Of a stretch of 37,432 nt of DNA, positions 30,322-37,432 are shown one piece after another; position 1 is the stretch's first letter; the number at the start of each line of letters is the position of its first letter. The translations under genes were made by a program, and so were the position numbers. A model generated the notes under the pieces. The model searched no databases, was not told where the DNA came from, and was given only the letters and a program-made list of their open reading frames with translations. Source of the stretch: Chryseobacterium sp. Leaf394 (GTDB lineage Bacteria; Bacteroidota; Bacteroidia; Flavobacteriales; Weeksellaceae). The stretch spans positions 542,496 to 579,927 of the forward strand of contig NZ_LMQH01000011.1 of the NCBI RefSeq assembly GCF_001424105.1. The letters run 5' to 3'.

Positions 30322-33024
30322 ATGAAATTATCAGATTACCATAAAAAAAGATCAGAAGATAAGACGCCGGAGCCTTTCGGCGGAATGCCTTCCGGAAAGG
30401 AACTGCGGTTTGTCGTCCAAAAGCATGATGCGTCTCACCTTCATTATGATTTCCGCCTGGAGATGGATGGAGTATTGAAGAGCTGGGCAGTTCCAAAAGG
30501 ACCGTCCCTTAACCCGGTTATCAAGCGCCTGGCGATGATGGTAGAAGACCATCCCTACGATTACAAGGATTTTGAAGGCATCATACCCAAAGGGCAGTAT
30601 GGCGGAGGAACAGTGATCATCTGGGATGAAGGGACGTATGAAGCGGCAGAACCTGTCGAAGGGGATTTAAAGAAACAGGAGAAAAATCTGTTGCATCAGC
30701 TGTACTCAGGAAAGTTGAAAATCAAGCTGAAAGGTAAGAAATTAAAAGGTGAGTTCGCGCTGGTCAAAGCATACGGGAGAGGGGAGAACGGCTGGCTTCT
30801 GATGAAACTAGATGACCGGTATGCTACAAAAGATGACATCACCTTAAAAGATAAATCCGTGATCTCAAAGAAGACCATTGCCCAGATGGAAAAAGGGCCG
30901 GCTAAGGTCTATGGTGAAAATATTGTCAAAGTTAACAGTACGACGAAGGATAAAAAAAGTACAGGCAAGAAAGCGGCCGAACTTGTGGATCTCCAGCTCA
31001 ATGCCGAAGTGCCTAAGAAAAAGTCTGCAAGCCGAAAAGTCAGCACCTTATTAAAAAATGCGCCCGGGCAGAAATTTTATCATGAGGTGGAACCTATGCT
31101 GGCCACGCTGGTTGACCAGCCTTTTGAAAGCGATGACTGGCTCTATGAGATCAAATGGGATGGCTACAGGGCGGTAGCCTTTATGTACGGTAAACATGTG
31201 GAGCTCAAATCCAGAAACAATAAAAGTTTTTCGGATAAGTTCTATCCCATCCAGCAGGAATTGGAAAAGATGAACCTCAATGCGATCATTGACGGAGAAA
31301 TCGTTGTCCTGGGTAAAAAAGGCTCAGCGGATTTCGGCTCCCTGCAGAACTGGCGGAGCGAGGCAGACGGCGATCTCGTATATTATGTCTTTGACATATT
31401 ATGGTATAAAGGCAAAGACCTGAAAGATCTTCCATTAACAGAGAGAAGAATGATTATGGAACAAATTCTGCCACAAAATGAATCCATCCTGATCAGCCAG
31501 GATTTCCATACCTCCGGAGTTGAATTCCTGGAAGCTGCCAAAAAAATGGGACTGGAGGGCATCATGGCTAAAAGAAAAGACAGCTTATACCATACAAAGA
31601 ACAGAACCAAAGACTGGCTCAAAATCAAAGCCAATAAACGGCAGGAGGTGGTCGTAGGAGGTTTTACCTTAAATGATGACTCGAACAAACTGTTCAGTAG
31701 CCTTCTGGTAGGAGTGTATGAGGGTAAAAAATTGATCTACACCGGGAAAGTAGGGACAGGATTCAATGCCAAAATGCAGAAAGAGATGATGGGGCAGTTC
31801 AAACCACTGATCACAGATAAAGTACCATTTTCTGAAGAGCCGGATATCAACAAGCCCTCCCGCTTCCGTCCGAATCCGCCCCATGCAACGGTGACTTGGC
31901 TTAGGCCGGAACTGATCGGGGAGGTCAGCTATACCGAACTAACGACAGACGGCGTTATGCGTCATCCATCATTTGAAGGTATGAGGGATGATAAGAAAGC
32001 AAAGACTGTGGTTCTTGAAAAGGAAGCTGAAACCACAGAAGTTGTATCGGATAAGTCAATCATCCGGCCCCGCAGCAACAGCAAAAGAAAAACACTTCTC
32101 AATCCGACGGAAGTCACGCAGGTAAAGAAGATCAACAGACACGATCTGAAATTCACGAACCTCAACAAGATCTTCTGGCCGGATGATAAAATAACAAAGC
32201 GTGATCTGATCAACTATTATTACCAGGTGGCACCTTACATTTTACCGTATCTCAAAGGACGTCCGCAAAGCATGAACCGCTTTCCGAATGGGATTGAAGA
32301 GGAAGGTTTTTACTTTAAAGATATTACGGGAAAAGCGCCGGAATGGATTGACCGGTATATTTATCATAGTGATACCGACCATAAAGATAAACAATACCTG
32401 GTCGGAAGCGACGAAGCCACACTGCTGTATATGGCCAATCTTGCCTGTATTGAAATGAACCCATGGAACAGTACGGTAAGAAAACCTGATCACCCGACAT
32501 ACTGCATCATTGATTTGGATCCGGATAAAAACACCTTCAACCAGGTCATTGAAACCGCGCAGGTGACCAGACAGATCCTTGATGATATGGGCGTGCCGTG
32601 CTACTGCAAGACCAGCGGCTCAACGGGACTTCACATCTATATACCCTTAGGCAATAAATATACTTATGAACAGAGTAAAGAATTTGCACGGGTTATTGTC
32701 AAATTGATTAATGAAGAACTTCCGAAAATTACAACCATAGAAAGACAGATATCCGACCGCAAAGGAAAGATGTACCTGGACTTTTTACAAAACAGGCCGC
32801 ATGCGACCATTGCCTCTGCTTATTCCGTTAGGCCAAAACCTGGTGCTACCGTATCCATGCCTCTTCACTGGGATGAAGTGAAAAAAGGCTTGAAGATGAG
32901 TGATTTTACTATTTTCAATGCCTTAGAACGTTTGGAAGATGTTGGTGATATTTTCAAGCCTGTCTTAGGAAAGGGTATTGATATGCTGAAAATCCTTTCC
33001 GGTTTTGCGGATAAATACGATTGA
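30322..33024 (+). CDS. ligD: ATP-dependent DNA ligase D (LigD), three-domain
   Basis: This 900-residue repair enzyme works in Ku-dependent non-homologous end joining. The N-terminal 3'-phosphoesterase domain (about 1-165) has HDASHLHYDFRLE (35-47) and the EDHPYDY His at 77. The central ATP ligase domain (about 255-560) has motif I EIKWDGYR with the nucleotidyl Lys278 and the downstream GLEGIMAKRKDSLY block. The C-terminal primase-polymerase domain (about 615-895) has IIDLDPD with the metal-binding Asp pair and SGSTGLHIYIPLG. The order PE-ligase-polymerase and the length are the usual ones of Bacteroidota. A linker rich in Lys and Ser (205-250) joins the first two domains. Ku, the obligatory partner, is not in this window; it may lie elsewhere. 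It starts 20 bp after a terminator, so its promoter is close or overlaps it. Confidence 0.97.
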   Translation: MKLSDYHKKRSEDKTPEPFGGMPSGKELRFVVQKHDASHLHYDFRLEMDGVLKSWAVPKGPSLNPVIKRLAMMVEDHPYDYKDFEGIIPKGQYGGGTVIIWDEGTYEAAEPVEGDLKKQEKNLLHQLYSGKLKIKLKGKKLKGEFALVKAYGRGENGWLLMKLDDRYATKDDITLKDKSVISKKTIAQMEKGPAKVYGENIVKVNSTTKDKKSTGKKAAELVDLQLNAEVPKKKSASRKVSTLLKNAPGQKFYHEVEPMLATLVDQPFESDDWLYEIKWDGYRAVAFMYGKHVELKSRNNKSFSDKFYPIQQELEKMNLNAIIDGEIVVLGKKGSADFGSLQNWRSEADGDLVYYVFDILWYKGKDLKDLPLTERRMIMEQILPQNESILISQDFHTSGVEFLEAAKKMGLEGIMAKRKDSLYHTKNRTKDWLKIKANKRQEVVVGGFTLNDDSNKLFSSLLVGVYEGKKLIYTGKVGTGFNAKMQKEMMGQFKPLITDKVPFSEEPDINKPSRFRPNPPHATVTWLRPELIGEVSYTELTTDGVMRHPSFEGMRDDKKAKTVVLEKEAETTEVVSDKSIIRPRSNSKRKTLLNPTEVTQVKKINRHDLKFTNLNKIFWPDDKITKRDLINYYYQVAPYILPYLKGRPQSMNRFPNGIEEEGFYFKDITGKAPEWIDRYIYHSDTDHKDKQYLVGSDEATLLYMANLACIEMNPWNSTVRKPDHPTYCIIDLDPDKNTFNQVIETAQVTRQILDDMGVPCYCKTSGSTGLHIYIPLGNKYTYEQSKEFARVIVKLINEELPKITTIERQISDRKGKMYLDFLQNRPHATIASAYSVRPKPGATVSMPLHWDEVKKGLKMSDFTIFNALERLEDVGDIFKPVLGKGIDMLKILSGFADKYD

Positions 33025-33047
33025 ATTTAATTACCACTTTAAAATTT

Positions 33048-33330
33048 ATGTCAGGAATTATCACGAACAATGCAAATGTATTAGATAAGATTACTGAATT
33101 TGCAGGCCATACTCACGGTGAGCAGATGAGGAAGTATTGTCGGGACTCATACATGGTGCTTCCTGTAAGGGTAATGTAAAAGCTGCCAAAAATACACAAA
33201 CGATCTGCCTATATTGGCAGCTGCAATACTTCACGATGTTGTAGAAGTTATAAATACAACATTAAAATGATATTGATGCGTTTTTGCTAGGATTAATCTC
33301 TTAAGTATTTTGTAATATCGTAAGCCTGCG
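33048..33330 (+). pseudogene. Decayed HD-domain phosphohydrolase
   Basis: ATG 33048 opens MSGIITNNANVLDKITEFAG then HTHGEQMRKYCRDSYMVLPV and RVM-stop, like the start of HD-domain proteins of the (p)ppGpp-hydrolase-like type (E-F-A-x-x-x-H-x-G-Q-x-R-K-Y-x-x-x-P-Y-x-x-H-P-V-x-V). In another frame, DLPILAAAILHDVVEV carries the HD motif (LHD), and further on DIDAFLLGLIS continues. Stops and shifts separate the pieces, and the C-terminal half is missing. It starts 24 bp after ligD, so it was probably the next gene of that operon. The remaining stretch to 33497 has no gene. Confidence 0.7.
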
Positions 33331-33497
33331 GATTATAGATAATATAGGATCAATGAGGTAATGTCTTCATTGCTGTTGCAATTTGATGTTGCAAAGCTGT
33401 ATCAATAATTGCCAGCCCAATGAAATCTTGTGAATGATCCGTTGTGAATTTAAAAAGAAAGTCATAGCTATCTTAATGAATAGCTGAAAAAATTTGT

Positions 33498-33533
33498 CCA
33501 TCTGTCCCAGGTCGTTAAATTTCGGACAGATGG
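33498..33533 (-). terminator. Terminator of the NmrA-like gene, minus strand
   Basis: CCATCTGTCC (33498-33507) pairs perfectly with GGACAGATGG (33524-33533); on the minus strand it is followed by an AAATTTTTT stretch. It lies 27 bp beyond the stop of the minus-strand gene. Confidence 0.85.
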
Positions 33534-33560
33534 CAAAGGATTATTTTTAAGGAAATATTA

Positions 33561-34454
33561 TTATAAAAATGTTTTTAAATAATCGGTACTTACTGTCCAT
33601 ACAATACTTTCATAACGATCGTTTGCAAGATGATTGTGCTGTGTTGTGAACATTGAGTACATATATTGTCCCTGTTGGAATTTTGCGTACAATTCGCTTT
33701 CACCGGCCGGATCATCTGCTCTTTGTTTCTTGATGTATTCCGCAAAATTTTCTAATGTTGCAAGTTGATGCAAATTGAATTCCTGGCCGGTTATTTCTTT
33801 CACATCATCAAGGATCATTTTTGGACTGATCTGAAAACTTGCGATCTGCAGATTTCTTGGCGCTGAATCGTCCAAAGCAACTTCTGCTGTGAAAGCTGCG
33901 GTATCATCCATTGTTGTGAAATCCATTTCCCAATCCGCTTTCTCTCCCCAATAGCCAATAATTTGATCTTTCAGATTCAGGATAGGCGTATTGTACTTCA
34001 AAATATCTGCAAAACAACCGTTGAAAATTGATGATGCCCGGATAGGCGATTGGTCAATGTACTTTTGAAAAGTTCTCCTAAGATCGAAATTTCTGTTTTC
34101 GCCTTCATTCAAATTATTATAATCAGTACAGAAATCAGAAGGGATAAATCTTGGGACACCTGCTTTTACGGCGCCGTCTAAAATCTTTTTTTGCAGATCA
34201 ATAATGACATCTCCTAATCCTGCTAGTGCAGAAACTACGCAGTCAACATTTTTGCATTCAGCAGATATTGAATCAATATCGTTTAAGTCAATGATCCTCA
34301 CCTCAACGCCTATTTTTTCAAGAATCTCAATCTTATCTATGTCGGTTGAATCTCTAACAATTGCTTTGACTGTAGCGCCATGTTTTACTAATTCTCTGCA
34401 AATTCTGTTTCCCAAATTGCCTGTTGCGCCTGCAACTAAAATTGTTTTTTTCAT
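33561..34454 (-). CDS. NmrA-family/isoflavone-reductase-like NAD(P)-binding protein
   Basis: This 297-residue atypical SDR has the N-terminal dinucleotide motif VAGATGNLGNRICRELVKHG (residues 6-25; G-x-T-G-x-x-G form), an IVRDST turn selecting NADP or NAD, and the PSDFCTDY segment (about 124-131) of the NmrA/PCBER-like group. No catalytic Tyr-x-x-x-Lys in the classical position is evident; the Y-x-x-x-x at RTFQKYIDQ is unlike it. It may therefore be a redox sensor or an aromatic ketone/double-bond reductase. Its start at 34454 is 10 bp from the stop of the hydrolase gene upstream, so the two form an operon read leftwards; the shared promoter is at 35412-35441. Confidence 0.85.
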   Translation of the reverse strand: MKKTILVAGATGNLGNRICRELVKHGATVKAIVRDSTDIDKIEILEKIGVEVRIIDLNDIDSISAECKNVDCVVSALAGLGDVIIDLQKKILDGAVKAGVPRFIPSDFCTDYNNLNEGENRNFDLRRTFQKYIDQSPIRASSIFNGCFADILKYNTPILNLKDQIIGYWGEKADWEMDFTTMDDTAAFTAEVALDDSAPRNLQIASFQISPKMILDDVKEITGQEFNLHQLATLENFAEYIKKQRADDPAGESELYAKFQQGQYMYSMFTTQHNHLANDRYESIVWTVSTDYLKTFL

Positions 34455-34464
34455 AAATCTTTTT

Positions 34465-35394
34465 CTACGATGCTAAAAAGGACAGTACGATGTCAAGCAC
34501 TTCCTGTGGTTTTTCTTCAAACAGATAATGTCCGCTGTCCATAATTCCGACAATCTGAACATCAGCAGCAACAAAAGGCAATCCGTAATTCATATAATTG
34601 TAACTGATGTAGCTTCCAATTCCCAAGACCGGCATCGTCAATTGCTGATAGTGCTTGGAATGCTCAATATCCTGATGAAATGTTTGATACCAGGCGTTGG
34701 ACGCCCTGATACTATCTTGGTCATTGTAAGCTGCTGCATAAACCGCCCTTTCAAGTTCCGTCATTTTGCTTTTGTCAATCATCACATAATTAAAAAGCCA
34801 TTCCTGCAGCAAATGAAATCTGCCTTCCAACAATTGTTCAGGCAGACCCTTGACCTGATTGAATCCCATCCACCAGGCATAAGGCATTTCGCTGTCCATC
34901 TTTTCAGTGAACGTTCCCGGAGAAGGTATGAGTGGCATTTGATACATTCCTTCGCTTGGATGTGATCCATCAAGAACGATCAGTTTTTCTGTAGATTCTG
35001 GAAAGTTAAATCCAAAGCTCATCGCGACCATTCCGCCAATATCGTGTCCCATCAAACTCACTTTGTCAAAACCTAAATGCACAGTAAGCTGATGAATGTC
35101 TCTAGCCATTGTCTTTTTATCATAACCTGATTCTGGTTTATCTGATGTTCCCATGCCTCTAAGATCAACAATAATAACACGATATTCTTTGGCCAATTGC
35201 ATTGCTATGGGTTGTAACGAATACCAGGTTTGCGGCCAGCCGGGAAGACAGATTACTGGTTTCCCGTTGCCGCCTTCCACATAATGAAGTTTGATACCGT
35301 TAACGGTTGTATATTTATTTTCAAAGCCTGGTAGATTCTTTACTAATTCAGCATCAGAGTACTTATCTGTTGTAATGTTTGAATTGTTGTTCAT
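34465..35394 (-). CDS. Alpha/beta hydrolase, epoxide-hydrolase-like
   Basis: This 309-residue alpha/beta-fold enzyme has the oxyanion region CLPGWPQTWYSLQPI (about 49-63), the nucleophile elbow LMGHDIGGMVAMSFG (about 114-128) with Asp instead of Ser, as in epoxide hydrolases and haloalkane dehalogenases, and a C-terminal catalytic His in DSGHYLFEEKP (about 287-297). A cap domain lies between about 145 and 230. There is no signal peptide. Regulation is suggested by the ACTACCA palindrome and a near-perfect Bacteroidota promoter immediately upstream. It forms an operon with the NmrA-like gene; together they might convert an epoxide or a ring compound, but the substrate is not known. Confidence 0.88.
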   Translation of the reverse strand: MNNNSNITTDKYSDAELVKNLPGFENKYTTVNGIKLHYVEGGNGKPVICLPGWPQTWYSLQPIAMQLAKEYRVIIVDLRGMGTSDKPESGYDKKTMARDIHQLTVHLGFDKVSLMGHDIGGMVAMSFGFNFPESTEKLIVLDGSHPSEGMYQMPLIPSPGTFTEKMDSEMPYAWWMGFNQVKGLPEQLLEGRFHLLQEWLFNYVMIDKSKMTELERAVYAAAYNDQDSIRASNAWYQTFHQDIEHSKHYQQLTMPVLGIGSYISYNYMNYGLPFVAADVQIVGIMDSGHYLFEEKPQEVLDIVLSFLAS

Positions 35395-35411
35395 ATCAAT
35401 TTTAATTAATA

Positions 35412-35441
35412 CAAAGATAAATTATCTCTGTACCGGCAAAA
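35412..35441 (-). promoter_or_regulatory. Bacteroidota-type promoter of the hydrolase/NmrA operon
   Basis: On the minus strand, TTTTG (35437-35441) and TATCTTTG (35412-35419) are separated by 17 bp. They match the -33 TTTG and -7 TAnnTTTG elements. The hydrolase ATG follows 17 bp after the -7 box, giving a short leader. Confidence 0.75.
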
Positions 35442-35456
35442 CTACCAGATGGTAGT
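35441..35456. promoter_or_regulatory. 16-bp operator-like palindrome
   Basis: ACTACCAGATGGTAGT has perfect 7-bp arms (ACTACCA/TGGTAGT) around two bases. It abuts the -33 element of the promoter at 35412-35441, so a bound protein would touch the RNA polymerase site. It lies 8 bp below the end of the Crp/Fnr gene (35464). The symmetry looks more like a repressor of the TetR or similar type than a Crp half-site. Confidence 0.7.
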
Positions 35457-35463
35457 AAATGAT

Positions 35464-36027
35464 CTATTTGATATTTTTTCGTATTCGGCTCAAAGCATTT
35501 GGTGTGATTCCTAAGACGCTTGCCAATTGTTTGACAGGAATTTTTTGCAGAATCTCCGGTGTGTTGATGAATTCCAGATACCTTTCTTCAGCGGTAAGCG
35601 TTTGAAAGTTCAGAATCTGATCGATCATCCTAACAGATGTTTCTTCCCATATTTTCCTGCCGAACTCGTGCCACACAGGGACGTGGCCGTAAAGGAAATC
35701 CATATCTTTTTTATCGATGACAACCAGTTCTGAATCTTCTACAGCGATGATGTTAAACCTGGTTGGTTTTTGCGGATTGAGGCTCGAAATTTCTGTGAAA
35801 AACTCATTCTTAAAAACGACCCAAGTGGTATTTTCGCTGGTCACGCCTTCATAAAAGAAACGCAGACCTCCGGAAATAATAAAAAAATACTGATTGGCGA
35901 TCTGTCCTTTTTTAAGGACGAGTGTTCCTTTCGGAACTGACTTTTTTCTGCATCTTGAGAGAACGATATTCAATTCACTATCATCAATGCTGATCGTTTG
36001 TCTTATAAATTTGACAAAGTTTTCCAT
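35464..36027 (-). CDS. Crp/Fnr-family regulator (copy 5)
   Basis: This 187-residue protein has a cNMP-binding barrel (about 20-110: KKGQIANQYFFIISGGLRFF, TTWVVFKNEFFTEISSLNPQ, EDSELVVIDKKDM) and a compact C-terminal HTH (LTAEERYLEFINTPEILQKI, then VKQLASVLGITPNALSRIRK). It belongs to the sub-group with copy 3 (15672-16235), which has exactly the same length, and not with copies 1, 2 and 4. The start at 36025-36027 follows a plausible promoter (TACATTTG at 36094-36101 on the minus strand). It is upstream of, and co-directional with, the hydrolase operon; it may regulate it through the palindrome at 35441, or form a read-through transcript with it. Neither has been shown. Confidence 0.9.
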   Translation of the reverse strand: MENFVKFIRQTISIDDSELNIVLSRCRKKSVPKGTLVLKKGQIANQYFFIISGGLRFFYEGVTSENTTWVVFKNEFFTEISSLNPQKPTRFNIIAVEDSELVVIDKKDMDFLYGHVPVWHEFGRKIWEETSVRMIDQILNFQTLTAEERYLEFINTPEILQKIPVKQLASVLGITPNALSRIRKNIK

Positions 36028-36093
36028 TTGCTTTTACGAAGTTTACGACTAATCGATGTGATTTGCACACAACCATTGATATCACATTATTAT

Positions 36094-36127
36094 CAAATGT
36101 AGCTAAGATACAAAACATCACGTCAAA
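36094..36127 (-). promoter_or_regulatory. Candidate promoter of Crp/Fnr copy 5
   Basis: On the minus strand, TACATTTG (36094-36101) matches TAnnTTTG and TTTG (36124-36127) lies 22 bp upstream, within the 17-23 bp range known for these promoters. The start codon is 66 bp downstream. Confidence 0.5.
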
Positions 36128-36144
36128 TGGAGTTGGGAATCTGT

Positions 36145-36306
36145 ATGGTTCGCATGCGATCTATTGAAAATTTGATCAGACCTTTTCCTGAATCCTGTAA
36201 GCCTAGTTGTCCTTTCAACGGAAATTATGCATTACCATTTCATGATATTTCATTTTATTTATCTGATTCTTTGATAAAAAAAATTAAAGTTCGGCATTGC
36301 ATATGA
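36145..36306 (+). other. Small open frame of uncertain coding status, 53 residues
   Basis: ATG at 36145 opens MVRMRSIENLIRPFPESCKP then SCPFNGNYALPFHDISFYLS to TGA at 36304-36306. It overlaps no gene. I recognise no family and no start signal. The composition is not clearly coding. Confidence 0.2.
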
Positions 36307-36317
36307 GGGTACACGAT

Positions 36318-36366
36318 TTTCTATAGCAAATATATTCCGTTGTCCCTTCGGAAAAAAATCTTTTTG
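36318..36366 (+). repeat. Copy B of a short dispersed repeat (with 15494-15541)
   Basis: The core CAAATATATTCCGTTGTC (36328-36345), then CCTTCGG, an A-run and TTTTTGGG, matches copy A at 15494-15541. It is followed here by two small palindromes, CAATCC-G-GGATTG and GCGGA-GCC-TCCGC, which copy A lacks. A possible frame through this region (36340-36537) starts with TTG and shows no family. Confidence 0.5.
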
Positions 36367-36537
36367 GGTATCCACAATCCGGGATTGCGGAGCCTCCGCA
36401 AAAAAATTTCAAGCTTTATCAAAGTGCTTTCTTATTGTTTTCATGGAATTGCAAAAGTTCTAAGTATGAATTTGCTGGATCATCCTATTTTGACTTCAGA
36501 TGGGCATTATTCTTTTGCGGATGATAGTATGATTTGA

Positions 36538-36566
36538 GTTGATTGATTGGATGGATAGATGGATGG
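36538..36566 (+). repeat. Degenerate GGAT/GATT tetranucleotide repeat
   Basis: GTTGATTGATTGGATGGATAGA followed by TGGATGG is a run of about seven imperfect four-base units (GATT then GGAT). It is not in a recognised gene. It lies between copy B and the conjugative-element gene. Confidence 0.6.
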
Positions 36567-36947
36567 AAAACCATTGAACTTACCTCTACTGTAAATTGAA
36601 TCAATTTTCCGGTGAAAGAAATTCCGGATTAATCAGTCTGTTTTGATGCAGAGTATGAAACAGTGATACAAACTGAAAAAACTGAAACAATCAATTAAAA
36701 TATTCTGGACATAGACCTTTCTAAGCGAGACCGTTAAATTAAGGTTTTGGTTACTTCCTAGAGAAAAACGAAGCAGTCTGTTAATAGAACTTTACACGTA
36801 TAACCACAATAACACGATGCTTTATAAATAATGTTAACTAACCATAGACCCATCCAGCCAAATGAAGTCATTTATTACAACAACATGCTCAGTAGTAATG
36901 CTACTGGCTAGTTTAGCACGGCAATCAATTAAGCAACAGAGCTCATC
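36567..36947. other. Leader region before the conjugative-element gene
   Basis: About 380 bp with no certain gene. CAGTAG-TAATG-CTACTG (36890-36906) is a small perfect hairpin 42 bp ahead of the start. A frame from ATG 36862 (MKSFITTTCSVVMLLASLAR...) overlaps the start of the next gene in another frame and is probably chance. Confidence 0.4.
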
Positions 36948-37432
36948 ATGGAAGAAAATGAAAATCCGCAATCCAATCCAGATCAAAAAGCATCCGATAC
37001 TTTACTGGTTCTCCACAACCGAAGTAAGCTAGTTGGAATTGTCCAAAACATCAATCCTGACGGTACTGTACAGCAGACATTACCTAACCAAAATAGCTCA
37101 AATCAAATCCTGAAAATAGAACAAAACGAGAATGCCTTTACTCAGTTCTACATCAACTTCTATCACCAGCTGAAAAATCCGCAGGAATACTCCTTTTTCA
37201 AAGTCACCGAATATGACGCCCAACAGACTGCATCAGATTTACAACAGTACATCATTGACTCCGGAGACGAAAATCTACAGGTACTGAAAGAATATGAAGT
37301 GTCCATAGATTCAGTAGAAGCCCATTACAGTAATTACCTAAACAATCAAAGAAATCAAAGCAGCCAAAACAGTCAAAGCAATCAAAACGACCACCACAGT
37401 TTTCCAGGTGAAAATAAACCTGCGTTTCATTT
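36948..37432 (+). CDS. DUF3945/DUF4099-like conjugative-element protein, 3'-truncated by window edge
   Basis: ATG at 36948 opens a frame that runs without a stop to the end of the window (161 residues seen). It begins MEENENPQSNPDQKASDTLL then VLHNRSKLVGIVQNINPDGT. The middle has FTQFYINFYHQLKNPQEYSF with FFKVTEYDAQQTASDLQQYI, the pattern of the N-terminal domain (DUF4099-type) that opens DUF3945 proteins of Bacteroidota conjugative transposons. The visible tail is a run rich in Asn, Gln and Ser. The function is unknown in general; the family marks integrative conjugative or mobilizable elements. If the call holds, a mobile element starts here or continues to the right. Confidence 0.65.
   Translation, partial: MEENENPQSNPDQKASDTLLVLHNRSKLVGIVQNINPDGTVQQTLPNQNSSNQILKIEQNENAFTQFYINFYHQLKNPQEYSFFKVTEYDAQQTASDLQQYIIDSGDENLQVLKEYEVSIDSVEAHYSNYLNNQRNQSSQNSQSNQNDHHSFPGENKPAFH

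Noticed and set aside
36340..36537. 65-residue frame starting with TTG in repeat copy B
   Set aside because: It begins inside a repeat, spans two palindromes and has no recognised domain; coding status is unsupported.
36862..37032. 56-residue frame with signal-like start overlapping the DUF3945-like gene
   Set aside because: The overlap in another frame with a clearly coding gene makes chance the best explanation.
1..37432. tRNA, rRNA, CRISPR or intact insertion sequence
   Set aside because: I found no cloverleaf, rRNA-like stretch, regular spacer-repeat array or transposase frame on either strand.

Overview
The window looks like accessory chromosome of a Bacteroidota/Flavobacteriia member, most like Chryseobacterium. 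I base this on the AT-rich intergenic DNA, the TAnnTTTG promoter boxes, the remnant of a type IX secretion sorting tail, the gene families present, and the start of a DUF3945/DUF4099-type conjugative-element gene at the right end. The genus is inferred from recalled protein similarity; no search was run. I saw no rRNA, tRNA, CRISPR array or intact transposase.

Layout. (1) 1-4342: a stress cluster on + encoding a KGG-repeat protein, a DUF892 ferritin-like protein, an SDR, an FAD oxidoreductase with a C-terminal Rieske domain, and one unrecognised protein. (2) 4343-11300: a gene graveyard around two Crp/Fnr paralogues. One paralogue is intact. The other has exactly the same length but has lost its start and carries three stops. 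Decayed pieces of a PQQ sugar dehydrogenase, a T9SS-exported protein, lipoproteins and a frameshifted orphan sdhB lie around an intact type II NADH dehydrogenase. (3) 11303-13529: a glycosyltransferase/UDP-galactopyranose mutase pair. (4) 13530-16900: a decayed second copy of the FAD-Rieske gene, a small unknown gene and another Crp-like regulator. (5) 16930-18667: Hsp20 and a Kef-type antiporter. (6) 19217-27388: a TetR-controlled module of a thioredoxin-reductase-like protein, a TolC/MFP/RND efflux operon and an SDR, with matching palindromes in front of the regulator and the operon. (7) 27643-33330: a TetR gene, then remnants of a TetR, a CinA-like protein and a Crp, then DUF3606, a complete LigD and an HD-domain remnant. 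(8) 33561-36027: a minus-strand group of NmrA-like protein, alpha/beta hydrolase and Crp/Fnr regulator. (9) 36028-37432: repeats and the start of a conjugative-element gene.

Main themes. The content fits stress survival and redox defence: DNA end joining by LigD, ferritin-like and KGG proteins, a small heat-shock protein, efflux, and quinone/flavin oxidoreductases. Crp/Fnr genes are unusually dense, with three intact and two decayed. Three intergenic sites share a TGAYNNNNGTCATAA half-palindrome 35-36 bp upstream of a TAnnTTTG-like box. Two of them lie about 450 bp in front of the two related Crp genes, so they are a candidate regulon. About ten pseudogenes, several broken by one base, suggest relaxed selection on this accessory segment; assembly error must be excluded for the single-base cases.
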